Assembly (NCBI GenBank): GCA_963678205.1
Contig: OY782760.1
Span: forward strand, 1,364,001 to 1,428,000
Direction: 5' to 3'
DNA length: 64,000 nt
Source: G963556115 sp963678205
GTDB taxonomy: Bacteria > Planctomycetota > SZUA-567
The position numbers and the translations under genes are program-made. The notes beneath the pieces are model-generated. The model had not been told where the DNA came from. It saw only the letters and a program-made list of their open reading frames with translations, and searched no databases. This document shows, piece after piece, positions 17,664 to 27,106 of this stretch. The stretch's first letter is position 1. Each line of letters starts with the position of its first letter.

Positions 17664-18491
17664 ATGGCAGAAGAAAATGGAGATAGAAAAAAGGTCGGGA
17701 TTATTATTGCAATAATAGCTGGTCTTCTGGCACTCGGGATGATGTTTGTATTCCTGAAGGGGATTAAAAATTCGGCAGCACAAAATAACGTTGTCAGTAA
17801 TCTTCCAACTAAAGAAATTCTTGTCGCAACAAAGGATCTTCCGGTGGGTCATGTTATGAAGGTTAATTCTGATCTCAAACCGATTGATATTCCGGTGGTG
17901 CCTTCAGTGAAAAGTTTTATTGACCGTTGTGTTCCTGCAGCTGATGTCCAGCTGTTTGAAGGAAGGGTTTTGGCTAACGCTGTTGCCGCTGATAATCCTT
18001 TACTCTATAGTTATATGGCGGAATCATTTAATTTTGATGAGAAATTTAAAAGTGGTTTTTTGAAAACGGTTATTCTGTCAAAAGAAAATCTGTTCGGCTC
18101 TCGACTTGTTCCGGGTGATCATGTCGATATTCTGGTGACGATGCCCAAGCCTCAGGATTCTGAAAACGGTATAGACGATAATACCAAAATTTCAGATCTT
18201 ACTACCAATCCCAATGCTCTAGTTTCTAAACTGCTGGCTCCATTAGGCTCTCTGCAGCAGGGTGGTGTCGGTGAAATGCAGACAATTACTATTCTTGAAG
18301 ATGTCGAGGTCTTTATGATAGGCTCACTGATATCCATGGATAGGATACAGCTGGGGTATAATACTCAGTCTGAGGTGCAGGACGGTAATGAAGTCACGTT
18401 CAGACTGGATAAATCGGATGCTGTTACTCTTACTCAGTATTATAATGCACCCAATACGACTATTTCGCTGATTTTACGTCCCAAAGAATAA
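17664..18491 (+). CDS. Flp pilus assembly protein CpaB/RcpC-like (SAF domain)
   Basis: 275 aa, preceded by AGGGG and a 234-base gap that may hold a second promoter. The N-terminal segment IIIAIIAGLLALGMMFVFL is a signal anchor. The following KEILVATKDLPVGHVMKVNSDLK is the SAF-type domain of CpaB. The second half, with SRLVPGDHVDILVT, TITILEDVEVFMIG and VTFRLDKSDAVTLTQYY, matches the RcpC/CpaB C-terminal domain. CpaB is a periplasmic component that links the inner-membrane platform with the secretin and gates it. Full length for the family. Confidence 0.93.
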   Translation: MAEENGDRKKVGIIIAIIAGLLALGMMFVFLKGIKNSAAQNNVVSNLPTKEILVATKDLPVGHVMKVNSDLKPIDIPVVPSVKSFIDRCVPAADVQLFEGRVLANAVAADNPLLYSYMAESFNFDEKFKSGFLKTVILSKENLFGSRLVPGDHVDILVTMPKPQDSENGIDDNTKISDLTTNPNALVSKLLAPLGSLQQGGVGEMQTITILEDVEVFMIGSLISMDRIQLGYNTQSEVQDGNEVTFRLDKSDAVTLTQYYNAPNTTISLILRPKE

Positions 18492-18504
18492 GCAGGGTAA
18501 ATGA

Positions 18505-20388
18505 ATGCAGGTAATTGTAAATGATATTCTTCGCAGCAGACAGTGGGTGGCCTATGATAAGTCATCTGGATTTACCGTTGGCAGATCGGTTGATAATGAT
18601 ATTGTCCTGAGTAAATCACGCTTTATCTCGTCCCGAGTTTTTGCTGTTGATCGGGCATCCGGAGGTTGGTGGGTTACTGTCAGTTCTGATGCTATGCCTA
18701 TCAGAGTAGATGGAGTTGATATAGCTCCCGGCAAAAGTGCGAAACTGAAGCCTATCTCTGAAATATCATTACCGGGATACTTTCTTACTCTACGTCAGAG
18801 TTCGACAGATCCTGAACCCCGTGAGTCGGGGGTCTCACTCGAAGAACTTGCTCTCATGTTGCGAAAGATACATGTTCTGGTTGTGGAGAGCGTGGATTTG
18901 CGGCAACGCCAGACTGATGCGACTCAAGCAAGCAGGGAAAGACTCCTTGCTATCGGCTTGAAAATTGACGCTATTGTTAAACAGGAACTCGCTGATAAGC
19001 TTTCTACCAAAGGGAAATACCATTTACCGCTGCTGATATTGGCTATGCAGTGGCGGGTGTTGAGGTTTCTTAGTTCTGGGAATACCTTCACGGGGCGTAG
19101 TTATAGTATTCCGGGATTTAATAAGAAGGTTGAAGCACTGGCAGAGGATTATGACGCTGATGTAGTTGATAAACTCGGGCTGAGTGATAATTCCAGAATG
19201 GTTAGTGATCTTGCTGATCCGTTTGAAGGATCGTTCGCCGAAACAGTCAATAAAATGGCGGCATATATGCCAGAGAATGTGCAGTATTATATTATAACCA
19301 GACATATTAAGAAGGTTGTCTGTGATATGATCTTCGGTCTGGGACCGCTTCAGGATCTATTGGAGATGCCTGGGGTCACCGAGATTATGGTTGTTTCGCC
19401 AACTCAGATATATGTTGAGCAGAATGGTGCTATAACCAAGACCTGTCATACTTTTCTTGATGATGATTCATTAATGTCTGTGCTTGAAAGAATCGTTGCT
19501 CCTCTGGGACGGCGTATTGACCGTTCAAGTCCAATTGTTGATGCCCGCCTTGCCGATGGTTCCAGAATAAATGCGATTATTCCGCCGCTTGCACTCAAGG
19601 GTGCATGCATGACTATTCGAAGATTTCCTAAGGAACGTATCTCTTTTAAAGATCTTCTGGAATGGGGGTCACTCAATGAGAGTGCGCTTGAGCTCCTTAA
19701 AGGTGTTATCAGCGGTAAGAAGAATGTTGTGATATCCGGGGGAACGGGAACCGGAAAGACGACAATGTTAAACGTGCTTTCAGGTTTTATTGGTGAGGAT
19801 GAACGTCTGGTTACAATTGAGGACTCTGCGGAATTGCAGTTGCAGCAGAAGCATCTGGTAACTCTGGAATCACGGGCTGCCAATGTGGAAGGCAAAGGGC
19901 AAGTTACTATTCGTGATCTGATCATAAATTCACTTCGTATGCGCCCTGACCGAATCATCGTTGGTGAATGTCGCGGGGCGGAGGTGTTCGATATGCTTCA
20001 GGCGATGAATACCGGTCACAATGGTTCGATGACCACTATACATGCAAATAATCCACAGGATGCAATGACCAGACTTGAATCGATGATGCTGATGGCGGTT
20101 GATATTCCGCTGCAGGCGGTACGGCAGCAGATTTCACAGGCACTGGATGTGGTTGTACAGCTGGAGCGTTTACCGAATCATCAGCGTGTCATCTCTGCTA
20201 TTGCGGAGGTTAAGGGAATTAATCCGGTTACGGGGCAGATTATTACCCGCATTATAATGAAGAATGAGTTTGATCCTGTAAGCGGAAAGCATTATTTGGT
20301 GCATAATGGTTATATTCCGGGATTTTTACCAGAACTGGTCAATAATGGATTGTTGGATATTGAACGTGTCTTTGAAATAGAGCATTAG
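18505..20388 (+). CDS. TadA/CpaF-type secretion ATPase with N-terminal FHA domain
   Basis: 627 aa. Residues about 15-98 form an FHA-like domain with GRSVDNDIVLS (Gly-Arg retained). The usual SxxH is degenerate (SSRV), so phosphothreonine binding is doubtful. A helical linker of about 200 residues leads to the ATPase of the type II/IV secretion superfamily. Walker A is GGTGTGKTT near residue 412, with an Asp box VTIEDSAEL, and LRMRPDRIIVGE and MTTIHANNP (Walker B and His box) follow. It powers pilin assembly at the cytoplasmic face of the TadB/TadC platform. An FHA fusion to this ATPase is unusual. The gene begins 13 bases after cpaB. A second, shorter ATPase gene of the same family lies downstream. 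Confidence 0.93.
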   Translation: MQVIVNDILRSRQWVAYDKSSGFTVGRSVDNDIVLSKSRFISSRVFAVDRASGGWWVTVSSDAMPIRVDGVDIAPGKSAKLKPISEISLPGYFLTLRQSSTDPEPRESGVSLEELALMLRKIHVLVVESVDLRQRQTDATQASRERLLAIGLKIDAIVKQELADKLSTKGKYHLPLLILAMQWRVLRFLSSGNTFTGRSYSIPGFNKKVEALAEDYDADVVDKLGLSDNSRMVSDLADPFEGSFAETVNKMAAYMPENVQYYIITRHIKKVVCDMIFGLGPLQDLLEMPGVTEIMVVSPTQIYVEQNGAITKTCHTFLDDDSLMSVLERIVAPLGRRIDRSSPIVDARLADGSRINAIIPPLALKGACMTIRRFPKERISFKDLLEWGSLNESALELLKGVISGKKNVVISGGTGTGKTTMLNVLSGFIGEDERLVTIEDSAELQLQQKHLVTLESRAANVEGKGQVTIRDLIINSLRMRPDRIIVGECRGAEVFDMLQAMNTGHNGSMTTIHANNPQDAMTRLESMMLMAVDIPLQAVRQQISQALDVVVQLERLPNHQRVISAIAEVKGINPVTGQIITRIIMKNEFDPVSGKHYLVHNGYIPGFLPELVNNGLLDIERVFEIEH

Positions 20389-20402
20389 AGAGATTTTATA
20401 TT

Positions 20403-21251
20403 ATGACTGATTATACTCTATGTATCGCTTTATTTACCGGTATTGCTGTTGCGGCCTTTGTGTGGAGCTTCCGTAATGGTATCAGCAGGAGAATAAGTCA
20501 TGATGTTGCCTGGCTTGATGAAATAAGATTGCGTTTCAGGCCTGATGTCAAAGACTCTGAGAAGTATATATATTACTGGTATTGTCTGATGTTTATCGTG
20601 ATGATGCCGTTGTTTTATTTTTTGTTTTCACTAAAAATTTTAGGACTTGCACTCTGGCTTGCTATCTGGTTTATTCCACAGCTGGTAGCTGATTTTAAAT
20701 GGAAAAAACGGCTTGAAGAAATGGATGAGCAGTTGCCGAAGATGATACGGCGCTTGAGCATTCTTCTCGGTTCTGGACTTTCGTTTACTCAGTCGCTCAA
20801 GCAATTGGCAGAGGATATCCCGCCACCGATGATGTATGAATGTCTTATTATGTCTCAGGGTTGGGAGATGGGTGAGAATTTTGACAGTATTGTTGCTTCT
20901 ACGGCTCAAAGACTGGATATGCCCAGTTTTCAACTGTTCTCTGTTATTGTAATAATGAATAATCAGCTTGGTGGTAATATTGTAAGAACACTGGAGGAAC
21001 TCAGTGAGTCTCTGGAAAGTCAGAATGCCATGAAGAAGGAATTGAAAGCGGCTACAGCTGAGGGACGGGCTTCAACCTTAGGCTTACTTGCGGCACCACC
21101 GCTTATGCTGGCTATTGTTACGTTTATTGATAGTAAAGCAGTAATAGAGATGTTCAATACTTGGATGGGGTTTGGAATGCTTTGTGTTGCCGGAGTATTT
21201 ATCGGTTCCGGGTATTATTGGGCGCGGCGTATTGTTAGAATTGATTATTAG
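20403..21251 (+). CDS. TadB-like inner-membrane platform protein
   Basis: 282 aa with a T2SS protein-F domain. Hydrophobic segments are at about residues 4-22 and 58-92, and a terminal pair lies near 225-270. The cytoplasmic domain between them has LPKMIRRLSILLGSGLSFTQ and NNQLGGNIVRTLEELSE, the typical four-helix GspF pattern. With TadC it forms the inner-membrane platform rotated by the ATPase. It begins 14 bases after the FHA-ATPase gene. The product is complete and of normal family length. Confidence 0.93.
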   Translation: MTDYTLCIALFTGIAVAAFVWSFRNGISRRISHDVAWLDEIRLRFRPDVKDSEKYIYYWYCLMFIVMMPLFYFLFSLKILGLALWLAIWFIPQLVADFKWKKRLEEMDEQLPKMIRRLSILLGSGLSFTQSLKQLAEDIPPPMMYECLIMSQGWEMGENFDSIVASTAQRLDMPSFQLFSVIVIMNNQLGGNIVRTLEELSESLESQNAMKKELKAATAEGRASTLGLLAAPPLMLAIVTFIDSKAVIEMFNTWMGFGMLCVAGVFIGSGYYWARRIVRIDY

Positions 21252-21266
21252 TTGACACGTGAGAAT

Positions 21267-22229
21267 ATGTTTGATTTGAATTTGTTGTTGCAGACATTAA
21301 TACTGTTCTTTACTGGAATTACCGTTGGTGTTCTGGTCTGGGCGTTATTTATCCCTTCCCGTAAAAACAACGCTAAATCTGATCGGCGTAACAGTGCGGT
21401 TGTTGAAGAAAAAAAAACGGAGTTCGGTTATATACGGCGTTCCCGTATGGTTTACCCGGATGATGGAACTACCAGAGCCAAATTTATGAATATTTGCGCC
21501 GCTATTGGTAAAGCAATCGGGGGAGGAAGTGTGCGGCAGGAGCTGGTGGAAATATATGCGCGTGCCTGCTGGCCGAAGAATATGAGTGATGATCAGCTTT
21601 TTGGGTTGGTGTCTTTCTCTACAATATGGGTTTCTTTGATATATGCTCTGGCTTTTTTACGTATTAGCCCGGCTTTGCTGGTAGGAGCACCATTCTTTGG
21701 CTTTGCGATGTCATATATTTTTGTAAAAACCTGGATTCATATGAGTATTGAGAAGCGTTTTGCTGACGTCTCACGTATGATGCCGTATGTGATGGATATA
21801 CTGAGTATGACGATGAATGCAGGAGCATCATTGCAGAAGGCTATGGAACTGATTGTAATGAATTATGGTTCACATCCTATTGGCGAGGAGTTTGATGCGG
21901 TTCTGTATGATCTTGAACGCGGAGCATCGATGACTGAGGCTATGACCGGCTTTAGACAGCGGTTGCTGCCGGTACCGATTGCGCAGGGTTTTGCTGATGA
22001 GATAATCAATGCCTTAAAGTTCGGACGGCCGATCGCGTCTTTACTGGAAAATTCGTCTTCAAAGTATAAAAAATTGCGGGTGACAGAGGCTCAGGACAAG
22101 GCAGGAAAGGCCAGAGTAAAGATATTGGTGCCGGGTTTTCTGATTCTTATCGGCGGTCTTATAATTCTTTTGGGTCCATTCATCCTGAAGTTCATGGATG
22201 ATGTTAACAATCTTGGTTTTTCCTTCTGA
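21267..22229 (+). CDS. TadC-like inner-membrane platform protein
   Basis: 320 aa from the ATG at 21267; a TTG at 21252, directly after the tadB stop, would add five residues. N-terminal TM at about residues 4-27. A pair of helices near 110-155 is followed by a T2SS protein-F domain (VMDILSMTMNAGASLQKAME, and FADEIINALKFGRPIASLLE). A C-terminal TM (ILVPGFLILIGGLIILLGPF) closes the protein. It partners TadB in the Tad platform. The two genes are effectively overlapping in transcription. Confidence 0.92.
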   Translation: MFDLNLLLQTLILFFTGITVGVLVWALFIPSRKNNAKSDRRNSAVVEEKKTEFGYIRRSRMVYPDDGTTRAKFMNICAAIGKAIGGGSVRQELVEIYARACWPKNMSDDQLFGLVSFSTIWVSLIYALAFLRISPALLVGAPFFGFAMSYIFVKTWIHMSIEKRFADVSRMMPYVMDILSMTMNAGASLQKAMELIVMNYGSHPIGEEFDAVLYDLERGASMTEAMTGFRQRLLPVPIAQGFADEIINALKFGRPIASLLENSSSKYKKLRVTEAQDKAGKARVKILVPGFLILIGGLIILLGPFILKFMDDVNNLGFSF

Positions 22230-22244
22230 TAACAGGTGTTTTAA

Positions 22245-23078
22245 ATGGTGAATCAGCAGAATGGAGATTATTATATTGAGGTTCTTTCCGGCGACTCGGC
22301 GGGAAAGATATATAGTATTGGTGATGAAAATATACTTGTCGGTTCTCTGGATGTTAATGAAGTAGTGCTCAGTGATCCCGGCGTGATGGCGGAGCATTTT
22401 ACTATATCCCATAGTAATAAGCGGATAATGGTGGAAAATTTATCTTCCCGTGGAATTTATGTTGACGGTAAATTTGTTAATAATAAGATTTTTTTGAAGG
22501 CCGGAAATACAATAACTATTGGTGATGGCGTTAATATCAAGCTCTGTTCGGTCAATGATCGTAACGGAGTAAAGCTGGCAAATATCATCTTTCCGCTGAT
22601 TATTCTGCTGATTGTTATCAGCGGTGCTGGCTATATGGTTAAGTCACTTCACCATAAAAAAGATGTTTCTAATACTGAAATAACACAACATCAATGGAAT
22701 TTGGCATATTCACGGATTTATAAGCGTCTCAAAGTCTGGGAAGAGAACCGGCAGATTAATGAAACGGTCAATGACAGATTTGCTGATGCCTGGATAAGGG
22801 ATAATAGCGGTGATAATAGCTATGCGCTAGCAAAGTGGGCGGAACTTTATACCTTGATGACTATAATGCCGGTGGTAGGTGTAACAGATGGTAAGCCGGT
22901 AGTGGAGTGTGTGGATGATAATCCGCTGATGCTCTATGCTATGATGAACAGGGTACGGGTATTGGATCCGTCAGAAAGTTTATCGGTGGCTGAGAGCGAT
23001 AAAGCATATCTGAATGCACTCTGGTGGTTTGTAAATCTGAGAATTGAGCATATTCGAGATGAAATGAATCAGGAATAA
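22245..23078 (+). CDS. FHA-domain single-pass membrane protein
   Basis: 277 aa. Residues 1-105 form an FHA-like domain, with VGSLDVNEVVLSD where canonical FHA has GR (here G33-S34). MAEH at 48-51 replaces SxxH (His kept, Ser lost), and VDGKFV sits in place of the NG loop. Residues 111-134 are a TM segment and about 140 residues follow in the periplasm. This arrangement (cytoplasmic FHA, one TM, periplasmic tail) is seen in ring or scaffold proteins of other secretion machines, for example YscD/PrgH in type III. It is not a standard Tad component. It lies between tadC and the pseudokinase gene with 15-20-base gaps, so it is firmly part of the operon. A structural link between ATPase and periplasm is inferred. 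Confidence 0.85.
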   Translation: MVNQQNGDYYIEVLSGDSAGKIYSIGDENILVGSLDVNEVVLSDPGVMAEHFTISHSNKRIMVENLSSRGIYVDGKFVNNKIFLKAGNTITIGDGVNIKLCSVNDRNGVKLANIIFPLIILLIVISGAGYMVKSLHHKKDVSNTEITQHQWNLAYSRIYKRLKVWEENRQINETVNDRFADAWIRDNSGDNSYALAKWAELYTLMTIMPVVGVTDGKPVVECVDDNPLMLYAMMNRVRVLDPSESLSVAESDKAYLNALWWFVNLRIEHIRDEMNQE

Positions 23079-23096
23079 TATGGATGGGGATAAAAA

Positions 23097-26000
23097 ATGG
23101 TAGATGTATTTGATGACAGTGTCGTTATTGAGAATGAGATAGCGAAAAAATCACAATACACCCTGTATCGTGGAATACAGAAGATTGCTGATAGTGTATC
23201 CAGACCGATTGTTATTAGAAGTGTCGCTGCTCAGGACAGTAAAAGCGCTAGAGATGAGATCGAACTTTTTGCTGGTATTGGTAAGTCACCGTTTATTACC
23301 GGAATACTGAGTTCCAAGATAGATAATGATCATAATGCCTGGATGGTTTTTGAGGATTATGGTAAATCCATCAAGGATCTCGTTTCAAAGGATCCGGCTG
23401 CTTTAAGTCAGGTGGCTTTATTAATCAGTCAGATGCTGCAGGCATTGAGAATGGTGCATGATCGTGAGGAACCTCTACTCTTCAATCCGCTGCTTCCTGA
23501 TAACATCATCAGTAATGCCAACGGTTCCTGGATAATGAACAGCTATACTCTCTCTACCATCTATAATAATGATGAAATATTGAATGCTGAGTTTGCGAAG
23601 TATATGTCTCCGGAGTCCTTCGATGCAGATAATTTTATTCCTTCTGCACAGAGTAACCTCTATTCTCTCGGAATGATAATTTATGAATATGCTTTGGGCA
23701 GTGAATTGTTTCAGCAGCAGTTCCCTGCGGTATATAATCATAAGACCAGTGAATTTAAACTTAATAACTCTCTGGCTGAGCGCTGGATGTACTGGCATAC
23801 ATCGAGTCTGCTTACTCTGCCGCCACTCAAGGAATTAATTCCTGATATACCGGAAGATCTATCTGATATTGTCGCTTTGATGCTCTATAAGGATGTTGCC
23901 AGCAGGGCAAAATCTGCTCAGGAGCTTTTTGACTGTATTGTCCGGCAGGATGTGAACGTAAGTCGGAATAATAAGAAAAAAGAGAAATCAGGCATAACAC
24001 TGACACCGTTGGCCAAGATTCTTTTGATTGTGTTGGCTTTGGCTGTCGGGGTGGCAGCTGTCGGGATGAATATACTGATAGAGCGCCGAAATAAAATAAG
24101 TCTGAAATTGAGTGATGAGAAGTTTGTGACCCAAAATGGCTATATAACGATAAAAGGTCATGCCAATCAGGTTCCGCAGGGTGCCAGGATTATGATTGAG
24201 CTTAAGCAGGGGTTGATCAAGGTTCAGGATCGGGCAAATTTTGATAACAGTACCGGTGATTTTACAGATATACTGGAGTTGCCAAGTCTTGGAGAGTATG
24301 AAGGGCTGTGCGCGGTAATTGACAGAGAAGATACTATCCTGTACTGCGCGGTCTTCAAAGTTCTGAGGAATCCGCCTAAATCGATTCATATTACCTATTA
24401 CTTAAAACCTCAGGCTACTGGTGCTAAGATAACTGTCACCCCGCATTATCCCAAGGAAGATGGTAAAACTCCGCCACAAAGCTTTAATCTTATTTCTGAT
24501 TCAAATGGTAAGGCAAATATTGACTTAGATTATTGTGATTATGATATCGTTGTTGATCATCCGTATTACCGGCCGTTGCGTAAAACCTTGAATACCGGTA
24601 TTAGAAAGGATAAGTTACAGGAGATAGATCTCCTGCCTGTGAGTGATCAGGATCTGGATCACAAGAAACTGCAGCTGCAGAAGCAGTATGAAGAACTGAA
24701 AAAGAGTATAGATCCTGATAATCCTGATCCTGAAAAACTCAAAAAGATGTATGAAGTTCAGCATAAGCTTTCACAGTTTATACAGCCGAATGCCAAAAAT
24801 TCTGTGGCCAGTGCCTATGAACAGTCATTGAATAATCAAAGAGACCGCCTGATACAGCAGCTTGCGGATCTCAAGAATGAGTCGGACAAGGGAAGTGTTG
24901 AAGCGCGTAAACAGGCACTTGAATTGATGGATGATCTCAATGAGGTAAATAAGGACAGTATTGAGTCAAATCTCCGTGATCTGCAGAATAAGCGGAATCA
25001 GTTGTTACAAAGGGTGCGGGATGGGGATTATTCGGCAGCAGAAAAGCTGAAGCGGTTTGATGAGAAACTCCTTGATCAGGGTATAGATCCAAACAATATT
25101 GCTGCAGGGCTAAGTCTTGGTGCGCATAAGATTGAGAAGCAAAGTGTCGCTGTAAAGAAAGCAGCCAATAGCACAGCTTCCAATACTGGTAACTATTCGA
25201 AAGATGAACTGGCTCATATCGCTGATATACGCCGTGATCTGGCACAACGGGCAAAAAATGGTGATACTAAAGCGGCAGCAGAACTGCTGAAGCTTGACGG
25301 TATTTTGCGTAAGAATGGTGTGGATCCTGAAAAACTGGATGATCTTGTAAAAGCTGATAAATCCGGTGGTGGGGTATATTCAGTATCTGATTTGCAGGAT
25401 ATTGCTAGAAAGAGGCAGGAACTGCTTGCACGGGCTGAGGCAGGAGATCCTAAAGCGGCAAAAGAACTGCAGAAAATTGATGCAGAGCTTAAAAAACAGG
25501 GTATAGATCCGGATAAACTGCTGGCGGTAATTAACCAGCGAATCAAGGAGAATGTACTGGAGCGGAAAAAACTTGGTGTTGCGCTGGAGATTTCAGATCT
25601 GAGTATATATGTCGCGTCACTTATTCCAACCGGTGCGATAAAGGTAGAGGCAGAACCTATTCTTAAAAAGGTTACGGTAGCAGGTTGCGTTTATGATAAA
25701 GGTGAACTGATAACACTGCTGCGACGCTTGCAGCCTCTGCAGGAATATCTGGAGGTGCAGATCAATATTGACCCTAATAAGATTACGTCTTTACTGCAGA
25801 ATGAACTTGCACAGCATAATATCAAGGAAGCAAGGGTTCATCCGTTTCTGATCGGTCCACAGTACAGGTTGTATATCGGGCTGCCAGCTGAGCTTTCCTC
25901 CGCTGATTTTGCTCTGGCGGTTAGGACTGCTTTGAAGTATGTCAGTTCCAGTGAGGCAGTTAGTGTTGAGCGATTCCCGGAGGGGGCAGTGCATGAATAA
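23097..26000 (+). CDS. Membrane pseudokinase with periplasmic coiled repeats, Tad-associated
   Basis: 967 aa. Residues 1-285 follow a Ser/Thr protein kinase fold, but key residues are missing: no Gly-rich loop; VAIK Lys replaced (VIRS at 39-42); HRD replaced by FNP at 129-131 within LLFNPLLPDNI (Asn136 kept); DFG replaced by NSY at 148-150. The structural SPE (171-173) and SLG (190-192) remain. It should be catalytically dead. Residues 304-327 are a TM helix. The periplasmic part has beta-rich segments, a Lys/Glu coiled region, and three similar repeats of about 50 residues (about 24960-25535) with RxxxGDxxAA and GxDPxxL cores. A final region resembles a small alpha/beta domain. The stop overlaps the start of the second ATPase gene. 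The layout parallels EssB/YukC of type VIIb secretion. Role unknown; scaffold inferred. Confidence 0.85.
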   Translation: MVDVFDDSVVIENEIAKKSQYTLYRGIQKIADSVSRPIVIRSVAAQDSKSARDEIELFAGIGKSPFITGILSSKIDNDHNAWMVFEDYGKSIKDLVSKDPAALSQVALLISQMLQALRMVHDREEPLLFNPLLPDNIISNANGSWIMNSYTLSTIYNNDEILNAEFAKYMSPESFDADNFIPSAQSNLYSLGMIIYEYALGSELFQQQFPAVYNHKTSEFKLNNSLAERWMYWHTSSLLTLPPLKELIPDIPEDLSDIVALMLYKDVASRAKSAQELFDCIVRQDVNVSRNNKKKEKSGITLTPLAKILLIVLALAVGVAAVGMNILIERRNKISLKLSDEKFVTQNGYITIKGHANQVPQGARIMIELKQGLIKVQDRANFDNSTGDFTDILELPSLGEYEGLCAVIDREDTILYCAVFKVLRNPPKSIHITYYLKPQATGAKITVTPHYPKEDGKTPPQSFNLISDSNGKANIDLDYCDYDIVVDHPYYRPLRKTLNTGIRKDKLQEIDLLPVSDQDLDHKKLQLQKQYEELKKSIDPDNPDPEKLKKMYEVQHKLSQFIQPNAKNSVASAYEQSLNNQRDRLIQQLADLKNESDKGSVEARKQALELMDDLNEVNKDSIESNLRDLQNKRNQLLQRVRDGDYSAAEKLKRFDEKLLDQGIDPNNIAAGLSLGAHKIEKQSVAVKKAANSTASNTGNYSKDELAHIADIRRDLAQRAKNGDTKAAAELLKLDGILRKNGVDPEKLDDLVKADKSGGGVYSVSDLQDIARKRQELLARAEAGDPKAAKELQKIDAELKKQGIDPDKLLAVINQRIKENVLERKKLGVALEISDLSIYVASLIPTGAIKVEAEPILKKVTVAGCVYDKGELITLLRRLQPLQEYLEVQINIDPNKITSLLQNELAQHNIKEARVHPFLIGPQYRLYIGLPAELSSADFALAVRTALKYVSSSEAVSVERFPEGAVHE

Positions 26001-27105
26001 AGTTTCTGAAACCTATAATGATGATCTGATTTATGAGGTAGGTATTAATGCCTTTCTTTCTCCGATAAAGGATCTACTTACTGATGACAGCATATCTGAG
26101 GTGATAGTACTTGGGGCGGATAATATTTATGTTGAACGTGCCGGAAAGCTAGAACAGACGACCAACAGCTTCCCTTCTGAGACTGCTCTTCTGGCCGCGG
26201 TGAATACTATTACGCAGTTTTGCGGTAAAACTATAACCGATGATACTCCGATAGTAGACGGGCATCTTCCTGACGGTTCACGTGTCTGTATTGTGCTGCC
26301 GCCAGTTACCAGTGGCAAAATAAGCCTGAATATACGTAAATTCTCACAGGTGGCTAAAACTCCGGATTTTCTACTTAAAGTCGGATCGGCTACTGAGCAG
26401 GCGCTTGAATTTATGGAACTTGCAACCAAAGCCAAACTGAATATAATAGTAAGTGGTGGAACTGGTTCCGGTAAGACGACCTTGCTGAATATAATGTCGT
26501 CCTGGTTTGATCCCAGTCACCGGATAATCGTTATTGAAGATACGCGTGAAATACAGCTTCAGCAGGAGCATGTTGTAAGCATGCAGGCGCGGGCTAATGA
26601 TGAATTCGGTCATGGTGAGGTAACTATACGGGATATGTTTGTCGCTTCTTTGCGTATGCGCCCTGACCGGATTATTGTCGGCGAAATACGTCGGGCTGAG
26701 GCGGTGGATGTTATTCAGGCAATGAACAGCGGTCATGGTGGCACCATGGCAACAGTCCATGCTGATTCGCCGTTTCAGGCGTGTTCACGTCTGGAGGTAA
26801 TGGCGCTTATGGCAGAGCTGGGGTTGCCGGTGGAGGCGCTTCGTCGGCAGATTGCCGAGGCTCTCAATCTGGTGGTGCAGACTTCACGACTTTATGATGG
26901 GCGACGTTGCATTACGCATATTAGTGAGGTTGGTTTTGATCATCAAGCTGATACGTATCTTATGAAGGATATTTTCCGGCTTGAGAGGAGTACTGCTGGT
27001 AATTTTGATTTGGTCTGGACTGGGCAGAAACTGAAAATGCTGGATAAACTTGAACTTTTCGGTTTGCAGGATGCGGTAAAATTGACGGCTGGTATCTGGG
27101 AGTAG
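25993..27105 (+). CDS. Second TadA/CpaF-type secretion ATPase
   Basis: 370 aa. The ATG at 25993 overlaps the pseudokinase stop and has GGAGGGGG 7 bases upstream; the frame stays open to 25939, but that part is a shadow of the upstream gene. There is no FHA domain. The N-terminal domain (EVIVLGADNIYVERAGKLEQ) leads to Walker A GGTGSGKTT near residue 155, VIEDTREIQLQ, LRMRPDRIIVGEIR, and ATVHADSP with the His box. All ATPase motifs are intact. It is clearly related to the FHA-ATPase 6 kb upstream, so this operon has two Tad motor ATPases. Canonical Tad systems use one bifunctional motor. Separate extension and retraction motors, or different pilin sets, are possible explanations. Confidence 0.93.
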   Translation: MNKVSETYNDDLIYEVGINAFLSPIKDLLTDDSISEVIVLGADNIYVERAGKLEQTTNSFPSETALLAAVNTITQFCGKTITDDTPIVDGHLPDGSRVCIVLPPVTSGKISLNIRKFSQVAKTPDFLLKVGSATEQALEFMELATKAKLNIIVSGGTGSGKTTLLNIMSSWFDPSHRIIVIEDTREIQLQQEHVVSMQARANDEFGHGEVTIRDMFVASLRMRPDRIIVGEIRRAEAVDVIQAMNSGHGGTMATVHADSPFQACSRLEVMALMAELGLPVEALRRQIAEALNLVVQTSRLYDGRRCITHISEVGFDHQADTYLMKDIFRLERSTAGNFDLVWTGQKLKMLDKLELFGLQDAVKLTAGIWE

Positions 27106-27106
27106 G

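Noticed and set aside
25939..25992. Upstream start for the second ATPase
   Set aside because: Those codons overlap the end of the pseudokinase gene; the ATG at 25993 has a strong GGAGGGGG ribosome site.
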